A stretch of DNA of 64,000 nt from Streptomyces sp. NBC_00572 (GTDB lineage Bacteria; Actinomycetota; Actinomycetes; Streptomycetales; Streptomycetaceae), in NCBI RefSeq assembly GCF_026341815.1, contig NZ_JAPENX010000001.1, positions 5,270,001-5,334,000 on the forward strand, written 5' to 3'. Of this stretch, positions 41,801 through 50,807 are shown one piece after another. The notes under the pieces were generated by a model, which saw only the letters and a list, made by a program, of their open reading frames with translations, did no database searches and had not been told where the DNA came from. The translations under genes were made by a program, and so were the position numbers. Each line of letters starts with the position of its first letter. Position 1 is the first letter of the stretch.

Positions 41801-43414
41801 ATGTCCCCCGCCCGCAGCCCGTCACCCGCCGCCCCGCCGGTTCTCGCCGTCGAGGGCATCGTCAAGCGCTTCGGCAGCGTCCAGGCTCTCGGCGGCGTCA
41901 CCCTCGACTTCCCCGCCGGTCACGTCACGGCTCTGATGGGGGAGAACGGCGCGGGCAAGTCGACGCTCCTCAGGATCCTCACGGGTGACCACATGCCCGA
42001 CGAGGGCCGAGTGCTCCTCGAAGGCCGGGCCGTCACCTTCGACTCGCCGGCGGCCGCCCGCGCCGCCGGCGTCCGGGTCATCCCGCAGGAACCGGAGATC
42101 ATTCCCCATGTCACCGTGGCCGAGAACGTCTGGGCCGGGGCGCTGCCGCGTCGCCGGGGCAGATTCCTCGACCGCCGTGAACTCGTCCGCCGGGTCACCG
42201 CGGACCTGGACGAGCTCGGCTTCTCCGACGTCCTCGACCCGCGCCTCCTCGGCTCGCAGCTGACCCCGGCTCAGCGGCAACTCGTCGAAATCCTGCGGGC
42301 GTTGACGGGTGATGTACCGCCACGCCTGATCGCCTTCGACGAGCCGACGTCCTCGCTCTCCGAGCACGAGGTGGACGCCCTTTTCGGTCTCATCGGTCGG
42401 CTCCGCGCCGACGGCATCGCCATCGTCTACGTCTCCCACCGGATGCGGGAGATCTTCCGGCTCGCCGACCGCATCGCGGTCCTCAGGGACGGCAGCCCCG
42501 CGGGCGTGGTGGACGCCGCGCGGACCGATGAACGCGCGCTCGTCCGGCTGATGGTCGGCCGTGACCTGTCGACCGTGTTCGTACGGGAACGGCAGCGGCC
42601 CGGTCACATCGTCCTCGACGTCCGGGACGTCACCACCGACGACGTCCGCGGCGTCACCCTCCAGGTCCGGGCGGGGGAGGTCGTCGGCCTCGCGGGCCTG
42701 GTCGGCGCCGGACGCTCCGAACTCGCCCTCGCGCTCGCCGGGGACCGGCCCCTCCGGCACGGCACGGTCGCCGTGGACGGTGTACGGCTCCGCGGCGGGC
42801 GGCCGAGGGAGGCCATCCGCGCCGGACTCGGGCTCGCCCCGGAGGAGCGCAAGGCCCAGGCGCTCTTCCTGCACCGCTCGATCCGGGACAACACCGCGCT
42901 CGTGGTCCTCGACCGCATCCGCCGCCTCCGTTTCGTGCGCCGGCGTGCGGAACGCGACCTCGCCCGGGAGTACGCCACCCGGCTGCGGGTCCGTACCCCC
43001 TCCGTCGAGCACGAGGTCCGCACGCTCTCCGGCGGCAACCAGCAGAAGGTGGTCCTCGCACGCTGGCTCGCCCGCAAACCCAAGGTCCTGATCCTCGACG
43101 AACCGACCCGGGGCATCGACGTCGGCGCCAAGGCCGAGATCTACCAGATCGTCGCGAGCCTCGCCGCCGAAGGGGTCGCCGTCCTCGTGATCTCCTCCGA
43201 ACTCCCCGAACTCCTCGGTCTCGCCGACCGCGTGGTGGTCATGCAGGGAGGCAGGGTCACCGGCGAGCTCGACCACACCCACGCCACCGAGGAGGCCGTC
43301 CTCGCCCTCGCGATGGCCGACGACCTCGCCGGCGACCCGGCCGGCGACGGCCGCGCGCGAGGCGTCCCCGATGCCCCGGCCCCCACTCCCACCCGCACCC
43401 CTGGAGCCCCCTGA
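41801..43414 (+). CDS. Sugar ABC transporter ATPase, tandem (AraG/RbsA type)
   Basis: 537 residues with two nucleotide-binding domains. Domain 1: Walker A GENGAGKST, degenerate signature LTPAQRQLVEILRAL, Walker B LIAFDEPTSSL. Domain 2 (from about 265): atypical P-loop GLVGAGRSELAL, canonical signature LSGGNQQKVVLARWL, Walker B LILDEPTRGIDV. This asymmetric pair is normal for CUT2 monosaccharide importers. Pro/Ala-rich tail. Its stop overlaps the permease ATG by one base. Confidence 0.95.
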   Translation: MSPARSPSPAAPPVLAVEGIVKRFGSVQALGGVTLDFPAGHVTALMGENGAGKSTLLRILTGDHMPDEGRVLLEGRAVTFDSPAAARAAGVRVIPQEPEIIPHVTVAENVWAGALPRRRGRFLDRRELVRRVTADLDELGFSDVLDPRLLGSQLTPAQRQLVEILRALTGDVPPRLIAFDEPTSSLSEHEVDALFGLIGRLRADGIAIVYVSHRMREIFRLADRIAVLRDGSPAGVVDAARTDERALVRLMVGRDLSTVFVRERQRPGHIVLDVRDVTTDDVRGVTLQVRAGEVVGLAGLVGAGRSELALALAGDRPLRHGTVAVDGVRLRGGRPREAIRAGLGLAPEERKAQALFLHRSIRDNTALVVLDRIRRLRFVRRRAERDLAREYATRLRVRTPSVEHEVRTLSGGNQQKVVLARWLARKPKVLILDEPTRGIDVGAKAEIYQIVASLAAEGVAVLVISSELPELLGLADRVVVMQGGRVTGELDHTHATEEAVLALAMADDLAGDPAGDGRARGVPDAPAPTPTRTPGAP

Positions 43415-44460
43415 TGTCCTCCCTCACCACCGACCCCCGCCCGACGGCCGACTCCCGGGGCCCGGGAAAGGGCCCCGGACCGGCCGCCGTGGGCGGGGTC
43501 CTCGCCCGGGTGGGCGGTCAGAACCTCGGTCTCATCGGGGCGCTGATCCTCGTCGTCGTCCTCTTCGGCGCCCTGAACGAGAACTTCCTCAGCCTCACCA
43601 ACATGCGGGTGATCGCCGAGGCGGCCACCATCACCGGTCTCCTCGCCGTCGTGCAGACGGTCGTCGTCATCTGCGGCGGGCTCGACATCTCCGTCGGCTC
43701 CCAGGTCGGTGTCGCCTCCGTCGTCAGCGCCATGGTCTTCACCAGCACCGGATCGAACGCCGTGGTCGGCATGGCCGCCGCCCTCGGCGTGGGCGTCCTG
43801 GTCGGTGTCCTCAACGGACTCGTCATCGTCCACGGCCGCGTCAACCCGACCATCGCCACCCTCGCGGGCCTCGCCGCGTACAAGGGCCTGGCACAACTGC
43901 TCTCCGACGGACGCGCCCAGGGGTACGTCCTCGACGACGACTGGTTCGTGTTCCTCGGCCGGGGCAGCATCGCCGGGCTTCCGGTGATGGTCTGGATCCT
44001 GGCGGTCGTCGCCGTCGTCGTGCACGTCCTCCTCACGTACACCGACATCGGCCGCAACATCTACGCCATCGGCGGCAACGACACCGCCGCCCGCCTCGCC
44101 GGGATCCGGATCAACCGGTACCTGATCGCGGTGTACGCCCTGATCGGCATCGTCGCGGCCGTCGCCGGCATCCTGCTCACCGCCCGCACCGGCTCCGGGC
44201 AGCCCACCTCGGGCAGCGAGGGCCTCGAACTCAAGGCCATCACGGCGGCGGCCCTCGGCGGCTGCGCCCTGCGCGGCGGCAAGGGCGGTATCGGGGGCAC
44301 CCTCCTCGCCGTGGCCCTCCTGGGCTGTCTGGAGAACGGGCTGACCGTCCAGGGCATCAACTCCTTCTGGCAGAACGTCGCCCAGGGCGTCCTGCTCGTC
44401 GTCGCGGTCGTCGTCCAGCAGCGCCGCAACGCCGAACGCGCGGTCGGCCTCCCCGACTGA
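43414..44460 (+). CDS. Sugar ABC transporter permease (AraH/RbsC type)
   Basis: 348 residues. After a Pro/Gly-rich lead of about 35 residues come 8-10 membrane helices. BPD_transp_2 motifs: CGGLDISVGSQVGVASVV, GRVNPTIATLAGLAAYKGLAQLLSDG, YAIGGNDTAARLAGIRINRYLI and ALRGGKGGIGGTLLAVALLG. Third and last gene of the CUT2 importer, translationally coupled to the ATPase (TGATG). Confidence 0.94.
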   Translation: MSSLTTDPRPTADSRGPGKGPGPAAVGGVLARVGGQNLGLIGALILVVVLFGALNENFLSLTNMRVIAEAATITGLLAVVQTVVVICGGLDISVGSQVGVASVVSAMVFTSTGSNAVVGMAAALGVGVLVGVLNGLVIVHGRVNPTIATLAGLAAYKGLAQLLSDGRAQGYVLDDDWFVFLGRGSIAGLPVMVWILAVVAVVVHVLLTYTDIGRNIYAIGGNDTAARLAGIRINRYLIAVYALIGIVAAVAGILLTARTGSGQPTSGSEGLELKAITAAALGGCALRGGKGGIGGTLLAVALLGCLENGLTVQGINSFWQNVAQGVLLVVAVVVQQRRNAERAVGLPD

Positions 44461-44486
44461 GCGGCACGGGGGCAGACGTCGAAGGG

Positions 44487-44975
44487 TCAGACCGGCACCG
44501 GCACCCGGCAGGCCCCGATCCAGATCCCGGTCACCGCGCTCACGTACCGGGCGCCGCAGCGGTCGGAGGGGACGACGAGCTGGGTGCCGGCCGCTTCGAG
44601 GTCCGTGTCGTCCATGCGGGTCGCGAGCAGGACGGGAGCGTTGCCGAAGTCGGCGTCGATCTCCGCCCACGACAGGACCGTGTGGTGCCCGTCGCCCCCG
44701 CTCACGGCGAGCAGGAACCGCGAACGCTCCTTGCGCCGCGCGGAGTCGAAGTCCGGCCGGACGTGGCCGAGCACCTCGCGGAGCAGGGGCCCCTCGAAGG
44801 TGTGGTGCTGCGGCCCGGCGGTCGCGCAGTCGAAGACGACCTCGGCCCGGTGCTGTTCCCAGCCCGTCCGGAGGTCGGCGACGGTCAGGCGCGCCGGTCG
44901 TGCCACCTCCCCCCACAGCGTGAACTCACCCGCGCGGGTGACGGGCGGGGCGGGCGGAGAGCTGGGTCGACTCAT
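44487..44975 (-). CDS. Short molybdopterin-dependent oxidoreductase domain protein
   Basis: 162 residues from ATG preceded by GAAGGGGA. It corresponds to the core of the sulfite-oxidase-type Moco domain (LTVADLRTGWEQHRAEVVFDCATA, FEGPLLREVLGHVRP, DGHHTVLSWAEIDADF, GTQLVVPSDRCGARYV) but is about half the usual length. The position of the Moco-ligating cysteine (FDCATA) is kept; the N-terminal part of the usual domain is absent. Small proteins of this type are widespread in actinomycetes, of unknown role. It lies downstream of the xanthine-dehydrogenase-type genes. Confidence 0.75.
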   Translation of the reverse strand: MSRPSSPPAPPVTRAGEFTLWGEVARPARLTVADLRTGWEQHRAEVVFDCATAGPQHHTFEGPLLREVLGHVRPDFDSARRKERSRFLLAVSGGDGHHTVLSWAEIDADFGNAPVLLATRMDDTDLEAAGTQLVVPSDRCGARYVSAVTGIWIGACRVPVPV

Positions 44976-45130
44976 CGGAGATCCCCTTCGGACGGCCGGG
45001 CGGTCGGTGCGGCGACTGCGCCCAGTGATACCCGACCGCCATCGCGGGGAACCGTGTGTGCCAGGCGAATCCCACTCTCCGGTCCGTGATTGTGAGCTTC
45101 CTACGAGTGTTCCGACCGCATTTTCCGGGT

Positions 45131-47935
45131 TCAACGCCCAACGGGTGGCCGGTCGCCCCCGGCGGCCGCACGCGCCTGTTCGAGCGCCAGCCACACCCGG
45201 TCCCGGGTCACGGGAAGCTCCGTGAAGCGGATGCCGGTCGCGTCGCGGAGCGCGTTCGCGAACGCGGGGCCCACCGGGTTGAACGGGCTCTCGCTCATCG
45301 ACTTGGCGCCCAGCGGTCCGATCGCGTCGGACGTCTCCGTGAAGTGCACCTCGGTGCGGGGCACATCGGCGTACTGGGGGAGGCGGTAGCGGCGGAACGC
45401 GGCCGTGGTGACCTCGCCGCGCTCGTCGAGCCGGACCGTCTCGAAGAGGGTGGCTCCGAGCGCCTGGGCGACGCCGCCCTCGACCTGGCCCCGGCACTGC
45501 ATGGGGTTCATGACCTTGCCGGCGTCGGCCGCGTGGACGCTGCGGAGGATACGGATCTCCCCGCTGTCCGGGTCGACGGCGAGCCGGAACCACTGCGCGT
45601 TGAACGCGACCGAGCGCGGAGACCCGCCCCAGTGCCCGTCGGCCCGCAGCTCCTCCGCGGCGCCGTTCGCGTGCCCCGCCTCGTACAGCTCCTTGAGGGT
45701 CACCGTACGGCCCGCGCAGTCCACGGCCTCGGCGTCGAGCACGCACAGATGGCGGGCGACACCGGTGTGGCGGGCGGCGAGGGTGCGCAGTCGCTCGGCG
45801 AGCGACTGGGCGGCGAGGAGGACGGCCTTGCCCGCCACGACGGTGCCCGCGGAACCGAAGGCGCCGGTGTCGTGGCGTACGACGTCGGTGTCGGACTGAC
45901 GGATCGTGACCCGGTCCCCGGTGGTGTGCAGGGCGCCGGCGGTGATCTGCTGGTGGACCGTGGTGGTGCCGTTGCCGAACTCGGCGGTGCCGACGGCCAC
46001 GTCGTACGTCCCGTCCTCCAGGAGCGAGACACGGGCATCGGCGTAGTGGCCGCCGGGCGGGCCGGTGGCGATCATCGCCATCGCCGTCCCCTGCCCGGTG
46101 AGCCAGCCCTCGGGCACGTCCCGCTCGCTCGTGTCCTCGGCGATGGCCGTACGGACGACCGAGAGGCACTGGTCCAGGCCGTACGAGGCGATGTGGAGGT
46201 CCTCCTCCTCGCCGATGGGGCTCTGCATGGCCTCGCCGGGGCCGATGATGTTCTTCTCGCGGAGGACCAGCGGGTCCATGTCGAGGCGCCGGGCCAGTTC
46301 GTCCATGACGGACTCGACGGCGAAGGTGACCTGGCCCAGGCCGTAGCCGCGGAAGGCGCCCGCCGGGACGGCGTTGGTGTACACCGACCAGGCGTCGACC
46401 TTCTTGTGCGGCGCGCGGTAGACCGCGAAGGACTCGCCGACGCTGTGGAACATGACGGCCGGACCGTGGTTGCCGTACGCGCCGGTGTTCGACACCACCC
46501 GCATCTGCACGGCGGTCAGGGTCCCGTCGGCGCGGGCGCCGACCTTGATGCCGATGGTGAACGGATGCCGGGTGGTCGCCCCGGAGAACTGCTCGGCCCG
46601 GGTGTACTCCAGTTTCACGGGCCGCCGCAGTTTCAGCGCCGCCAGCGTCACGATGTCCTCGGTGAGCATCTCCTGCTTGCCGCCGAAGCCACCGCCGACG
46701 CGCCCCGCGACCACCCGGACCTCGTCCTCCGGCAGGCCGTACAGCGCGCACAGCGCACGCCGGGTCAGGAACGGCGTCTGTGTCGAGGAGCGCACGGTGA
46801 GCCGCTCGCCCGTGCCGTCCTCCTTCGGCTCGAAGTACGCGACACAGCCGTGGGTTTCGAGACTCGCGTGCTGTACCCGCTGGGTGCGGAAGGTGTCCTC
46901 GACGACGACGGCCGCCTCGGCGAAACCCCGCTCGACGTCCCCGATCTCACCGTGCACCTCACCCGCCACGTTGTCCGCCGCGCGGGCGATCCGCGCCTCA
47001 GGACCCTTGTCGCCGTGGAGCGCCGGCGCTCCGGGGCGCATGGCCTCCTCGGGGTCGATGACGTGCGGCAGTCGCTCGTACGTCACCTCGATCCGGCGGC
47101 AGCCCTCCTCGGCCGCCTGCTCGCTGTCGGCGACGACGGCCGCGACCCGCTGCCCCACGTACCGGACGACGCTGTCCAGGACCCGGGTGTCGTCGGGGTC
47201 CTCGGTGGGATGCTCGTGGCGGGCGCTGGAGTACAGCGTCGCGGGCGCGTCCTCATGGGTGAGTACGGCATGCACCCCGGGGACCCGGAGCGCGGCGGAG
47301 GTGTCGATCGCGAGGATCCGGGCGTGCGGGTGCGGGGAGCGCAGCAGCTTCATGTGGAGCAACCCGGGGACCTCGACGTCGAAGGTGTAGCGGGCGCGCC
47401 CCGTGACGACCTCCGGCCCGGCCGGCGCGCCGACGTTCCGGCCGACCGCCTTGCCGGCGCAGGGGCGTTCGGTGTGCCGGACGCCCTTGACGGCGTCCTC
47501 GATCGCCCGATAGCCCGTGCAACGGCAGATGTTGCCCTTGAAGGCGCGGGGCAGATCGTCCAGTTTGCCGTCGTCGTGCGCGCAGCCCCGCTCGGCTTCC
47601 AGCGCGGCGGTGGTCATGAGGAATCCGGCCGTGCAGAAGCCGCACTGGTAGCCCTGGGCTTCGAGGAACTTCCGCTGTACGGGGTGGAGTTCGCCGTCCG
47701 GCGAGGCGAGACCCTCGACGGTGGTGACGCTGCGCCCGTCCGCCCGTACCGCCGGATAGAGACAGCTGTGGACCGGTTCGCCGTCGACATGGACGGTGCA
47801 GGCGCCGCAGTCCCCGGCGTCGCAGCCCTTCTTCACCCCGAACCAGCCGCGCTCGCGCAGATAGGTGCGCAGGCACTGGCCGGCGCGCGGAGTCTCCTCG
47901 TGGGGACGGTCGTTGACGTGCAGTCGGAAGCTCAT
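45131..47935 (-). CDS. Xanthine dehydrogenase-type enzyme: fused [2Fe-2S] and Moco subunits
   Basis: 934 residues. Residues 1-155 form the iron-sulfur unit: plant-type [2Fe-2S] cysteines 38, 43, 46, 58 and the second cluster Cys98, 101, 137, 139. Residues about 165-925 form the molybdopterin subunit with YVGQRVAAVVADS, GRVGGGFGGKQEM and GAFRGYG, and the catalytic-Glu region GAKSMSESPFNP, where the usual GxGE is SMSE. Bacteria usually encode these as separate genes (XdhC and XdhA/B); here they are one chain. The ATG of this gene overlaps the stop of the FAD subunit gene by 4 bases. Substrate could be a purine or an aromatic aldehyde/N-heterocycle. Confidence 0.9.
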   Translation of the reverse strand: MSFRLHVNDRPHEETPRAGQCLRTYLRERGWFGVKKGCDAGDCGACTVHVDGEPVHSCLYPAVRADGRSVTTVEGLASPDGELHPVQRKFLEAQGYQCGFCTAGFLMTTAALEAERGCAHDDGKLDDLPRAFKGNICRCTGYRAIEDAVKGVRHTERPCAGKAVGRNVGAPAGPEVVTGRARYTFDVEVPGLLHMKLLRSPHPHARILAIDTSAALRVPGVHAVLTHEDAPATLYSSARHEHPTEDPDDTRVLDSVVRYVGQRVAAVVADSEQAAEEGCRRIEVTYERLPHVIDPEEAMRPGAPALHGDKGPEARIARAADNVAGEVHGEIGDVERGFAEAAVVVEDTFRTQRVQHASLETHGCVAYFEPKEDGTGERLTVRSSTQTPFLTRRALCALYGLPEDEVRVVAGRVGGGFGGKQEMLTEDIVTLAALKLRRPVKLEYTRAEQFSGATTRHPFTIGIKVGARADGTLTAVQMRVVSNTGAYGNHGPAVMFHSVGESFAVYRAPHKKVDAWSVYTNAVPAGAFRGYGLGQVTFAVESVMDELARRLDMDPLVLREKNIIGPGEAMQSPIGEEEDLHIASYGLDQCLSVVRTAIAEDTSERDVPEGWLTGQGTAMAMIATGPPGGHYADARVSLLEDGTYDVAVGTAEFGNGTTTVHQQITAGALHTTGDRVTIRQSDTDVVRHDTGAFGSAGTVVAGKAVLLAAQSLAERLRTLAARHTGVARHLCVLDAEAVDCAGRTVTLKELYEAGHANGAAEELRADGHWGGSPRSVAFNAQWFRLAVDPDSGEIRILRSVHAADAGKVMNPMQCRGQVEGGVAQALGATLFETVRLDERGEVTTAAFRRYRLPQYADVPRTEVHFTETSDAIGPLGAKSMSESPFNPVGPAFANALRDATGIRFTELPVTRDRVWLALEQARAAAGGDRPPVGR

Positions 47936-48804
47936 CGGGGATCCTCCTGAGTGCCGGGCAGGGTCGGTTCACGAGGGACTTCCGCCCCATCGGGCCGGGT
48001 CAGTTCCCGGCGGACCTCCTCCGCGAGGCGCAGCCCCATGTGCCGTCGCCAGGCGGGCAGCCCGTGGATGTCGTCGAACCAGTCGTCCTCCGCGACCGTC
48101 GACTCGACGGCCTGCCGGAGGCGCTCGGCGTCCGGCGGCAGCGGGAACCAGAACCGGAACGGACGTACGGTCGCCGCGCTGATCGTCACGGCCATCGAGC
48201 CGTCCACCGGATCGAGCGTCCCGATGACGAGCGCGCCGGAGCGGCCGAGGCCGTACAGCGACGCCTGACGGAAGGCGGTACGGCAGCGCAGGGCACGCGC
48301 CGGCAGGGTGACCGAGCGGAGGAGTTCCCCCTCCGCGAGGTCCTTGCGTCCGGCGCCGGTGATGAAGTCGACGACCGGAACGCGCCGCAGCGAGCCGTCC
48401 TGGGCGCGCAGCAGGCACGCGCCGTCGAGGGCGGCGGTCAGCGAGATCATCGGCCCGGCCGGGAGGCCGTTGCAGAGGTTCCCCCCGACGGTCGCCATGT
48501 TCCAGATCTTGAACGAGGCCAGGAAGGCCCGGCAGCACTGCTCGAACAGCGGTGCCGCCGTGGCCCGGGAGGACCGCCCGAACCGGGACAGCTGGGCGAC
48601 CGTGCACGTCGCGGCGATCTCCAGGGACCCGTCCGCCCGCTCCGTGAGCGGCTCCCAGCCCATCCGGCTCAGATCGACCAGCCGGCGCAGCTGCGGCTGG
48701 GGCTCGGAGAACAGGTACGTCCCGCCGCCCAGCCATGCGTCCCCCGGCCGCCAGGGCTCGTGCCGCCGGGCGTCCCGTACGTCCCTCACGGTGTTGAGGT
48801 CCAT
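47932..48804 (-). CDS. FAD-binding subunit of molybdenum hydroxylase
   Basis: 290 residues from the ATG that follows AGGAGG and AAGGA; another ATG nine codons earlier has no ribosome site. FAD_binding_5 domain (PCMH type) with AWLGGGTYLF and ATVGGNLCNGLPAGP, the FAD pyrophosphate loops, and a C-terminal CO_deh_flav domain from about residue 180. It passes electrons from the [2Fe-2S] clusters to an acceptor. First gene of the two-gene operon; overlaps the fused large subunit by 4 bases. Confidence 0.92.
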   Translation of the reverse strand: MDLNTVRDVRDARRHEPWRPGDAWLGGGTYLFSEPQPQLRRLVDLSRMGWEPLTERADGSLEIAATCTVAQLSRFGRSSRATAAPLFEQCCRAFLASFKIWNMATVGGNLCNGLPAGPMISLTAALDGACLLRAQDGSLRRVPVVDFITGAGRKDLAEGELLRSVTLPARALRCRTAFRQASLYGLGRSGALVIGTLDPVDGSMAVTISAATVRPFRFWFPLPPDAERLRQAVESTVAEDDWFDDIHGLPAWRRHMGLRLAEEVRRELTRPDGAEVPREPTLPGTQEDPR

Positions 48805-49011
48805 GTCCTTCCCCGCCTCCTGATCTGTCATTTCAGGCCAGTGAAGCCCGGCGGTGGCAGGCCGGGCGACTGGTGCGGCAGCCGGAATAACGCAGCTCGG
48901 CGGGTGGGTGCACTGGAGGATCGACCAGGATGAATTCCGGACGGCCGTGTCACTCCGAGCACCGCGGAGCCGGCCGGCGGCGTCACTCCGAGCGACGCCG
49001 GGGCGGCGCGC

Positions 49012-49375
49012 TCAGACCGTGAAGAAGGGCTGCGGGACGCCCGTCTCGGCGTACCCCTTGAGGTGGTTCATCAGGGTGCCCCAGGTCTCGCTGATCATCG
49101 GGATCTCGGACTCGTCGGCGGGGAAACCGGCGTGCGAGAAGGCCACGCGGGTGCCCTCGGCGGTCGGGGTCAGCTCCCAGGTGATGGTGGTGCCGGCCCA
49201 GTGGGGCGGGAACGTGCCGACGTTCACCCAGACCACGCGGCCCTCGTCGGCCCGGTCGCGGCGCAGCCGGAAGGGCTCGGGGACGCCGGGGAAGTTGAAG
49301 AGGAGGACCTCGTCCTCGCGGTTCACGTCGTTCGTCCACCAGCCGGTGAGGCCGTCGTGGGTGTTGAGCGCATCC
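49012..49375 (-). pseudogene. SRPBCC (AHSA1-like) protein, 5' truncated
   Basis: The minus strand encodes about 118 residues of an SRPBCC/START-like protein from THDGLTGWWTNDV to the normal end PQPFFTV. The expected N-terminal strand and helix (about 30 residues ending in a vY-x-ALTTHDGL pattern) are absent: upstream of the Ala-Leu codons the frame runs antisense through an ArsR gene. An in-frame ATG at 49458 exists only inside that antisense stretch. Together with the equally truncated ArsR it marks a deletion that removed both 5' ends and their shared promoter. A product could still be made but would lack part of the fold. Confidence 0.65.
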
Positions 49376-49638
49376 TTCGGCTGATCTGGCAGGACGAGCT
49401 GGCCGCAGGGGAGATCGCGACCCGCTTCGACATCACCTTCGGAGCCGTGTCCCAGCACCTCAAGGTGCTGCGGGACGCCGGTCTGGTTACGCTGCGCAAG
49501 GACGGGACGAAGCGGTTCTACCGGGCGGACCGGGAAGCGCTCGGCCCGCTCGCCGACTACCTCCAGGCCATGTGGGCCACCAAGCTCGACACCCTGGCCC
49601 GGCTCGCCGAAGAGGCCGAACGAAGCGAGAAGCCCTGA
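49357..49638 (+). pseudogene. ArsR family regulator, 5' truncated
   Basis: From ERILRLIWQDELAAGEIATRF to the end, this is a good ArsR winged helix (FDITFGAVSQHLKVLRDAGLVTLRKDGTKRFYR), the type paired with SRPBCC genes. The first helix (normally FKALADPTRRR, about 15-20 residues) is missing. The only usable start is GTG 49357, four codons before the homology, giving 93 residues. It overlaps the truncated SRPBCC gene on the other strand. Because no promoter remains between the two, downstream SRPBCC expression may also be changed. Confidence 0.65.
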
Positions 49639-50108
49639 TGACGATCCCCGCGACCCCCATGGACACCGTCACCCTGGAGCGGCGCATCAACGCGCGCCCG
49701 GAGACCGTCTTCGGTTTCTTCACCGACGAGGAGAAGTGGCTGTCCTGGATGGGCGCCGACGGCACGTTCTCCTTCGAGCCGGGCGGCTCGTACCGCACCC
49801 GGGTCACCGGGGAGAACGTCGCCTCCGGCCGTTTCATCACCGTCGACCCGCACCGGCGGATCGTCTTCAGCTGGGGCTGGGAGTCCGGCCCCGTGCTCGT
49901 CCCGCCGGGCTCCAGCACGGTCGAGATCACCCTCGAACCCACCCCGGACGGCACCCGCCTCCGTCTGATCCACAGTGGCCTGCCCTCCCCGGAGTCCTGC
50001 GAGGCCCACGCCGAGGGCTGGCAGCACTACGTGGACCGCCTCGCGATCCGGGCCGAGGGCGGCGACCCCGGCCCGGACGCGTGGATGCGGCAGCAGCCGG
50101 AGGGCTGA
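49638..50108 (+). CDS. SRPBCC domain-containing protein (AHSA1-like)
   Basis: 156 residues; the ATG overlaps the ArsR stop (TGATG), so the pair formed one operon. AHSA1-like fold: VTLERRINARPETVFGFFTDEEKWLSWMG, SWGWESGPVLVPPGSSTVEITL, a C-terminal helix with EGWQHYVDRLAI. These proteins bind hydrophobic ligands; a role in stress or detoxification is usual to assume but not shown. Confidence 0.85.
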   Translation: MTIPATPMDTVTLERRINARPETVFGFFTDEEKWLSWMGADGTFSFEPGGSYRTRVTGENVASGRFITVDPHRRIVFSWGWESGPVLVPPGSSTVEITLEPTPDGTRLRLIHSGLPSPESCEAHAEGWQHYVDRLAIRAEGGDPGPDAWMRQQPEG

Positions 50109-50142
50109 GCGCCGGACTCCCCGAAGTGCCCGAAGCGGCCTG

Positions 50143-50562
50143 TCAGGCGCCCACCGAGACCGGGGCCCGGCCCGGGGCTCCGGCGCCGAGTTCGCGGACG
50201 AGCCGGAGGCCGAGCCGCAGGTACGCGGCGAGGTCCGCGCGCGGGGCCTTCCGGACGAGCTGACGGATCGCCTGCATGGCCTCCCAGGCGGAGGTGTGCG
50301 CGAGGGACCCGCCCCAGGTGTCACCGAGAGCGTCCGAGAGGTACGCGCTGAACCCGAGCTGGAGCGCCCCTGCCCGGCGCCGCTCCTCCTCGTGCGCGTC
50401 CAGAGCCCGCACGAAGAATCGTTCCGCCTCTACGGGGGGAAGAGCGGAACGGATGATGCCCAGGTACGGAGCGACAAGCGACGCGACCTCGGGGCACTCC
50501 CCACCGGGAACGACCTGGTCGTCGAGAACGGGAGCGGCGGCGTGTTCGGGCGTCTGAGTCAT
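50143..50562 (-). CDS. Hypothetical protein, helical
   Basis: 139 residues, ATG. Not recognised. Predicted mostly helical and soluble, with charged stretches (VEAERFFVRALDAHEEERRRAG) and LAAYLRLGLRLVRELGAG near the end; no signal peptide or membrane helix. Streptomyces-like codon use supports a real gene. Convergent with the SRPBCC gene, isolated from helR by a stem-loop and 11-bp repeats. Confidence 0.55.
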   Translation of the reverse strand: MTQTPEHAAAPVLDDQVVPGGECPEVASLVAPYLGIIRSALPPVEAERFFVRALDAHEEERRRAGALQLGFSAYLSDALGDTWGGSLAHTSAWEAMQAIRQLVRKAPRADLAAYLRLGLRLVRELGAGAPGRAPVSVGA

Positions 50563-50647
50563 GCACCTATCGATACGTCATCTCATCGCAGGAGCGTCCG
50601 TGGCACGCCCAGGTACGGCACCGGTTCGCCCCACTGAGCCAGTGGAG

Positions 50648-50681
50648 GGAGGCCCGGCGCCCGAACAGGCGCCGGGCCTCC
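50648..50681. terminator. Terminator downstream of helR
   Basis: Perfect 14-bp stem GGAGGCCCGGCGCC / GGCGCCGGGCCTCC with a 6-base loop, between the hypothetical gene start and the helR stop. Confidence 0.75.
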
Positions 50682-50709
50682 GGCTCACGATGCGGCCCCG
50701 CTCGCCGTC

Positions 50710-50753
50710 AGGAGCAGGTCAGGAGCAGGTCAGGGGCAGGCGAGGAGCAGGTC
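50710..50753. repeat. 11-bp tandem repeat, four copies
   Basis: AGGAGCAGGTC three times and AGGGGCAGGCG once, head to tail, between helR and its terminator. Confidence 0.75.
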
Positions 50754-50807
50754 AGAGGCCGGTCGGACACTTTCCCGCTGCTCCTCGGACACGCGTACAG
50801 GCGCTCG

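Noticed and set aside
49063..49356. N-terminal extension of the ArsR frame
   Set aside because: Antisense to the SRPBCC gene; no HTH content before the truncated ArsR segment.
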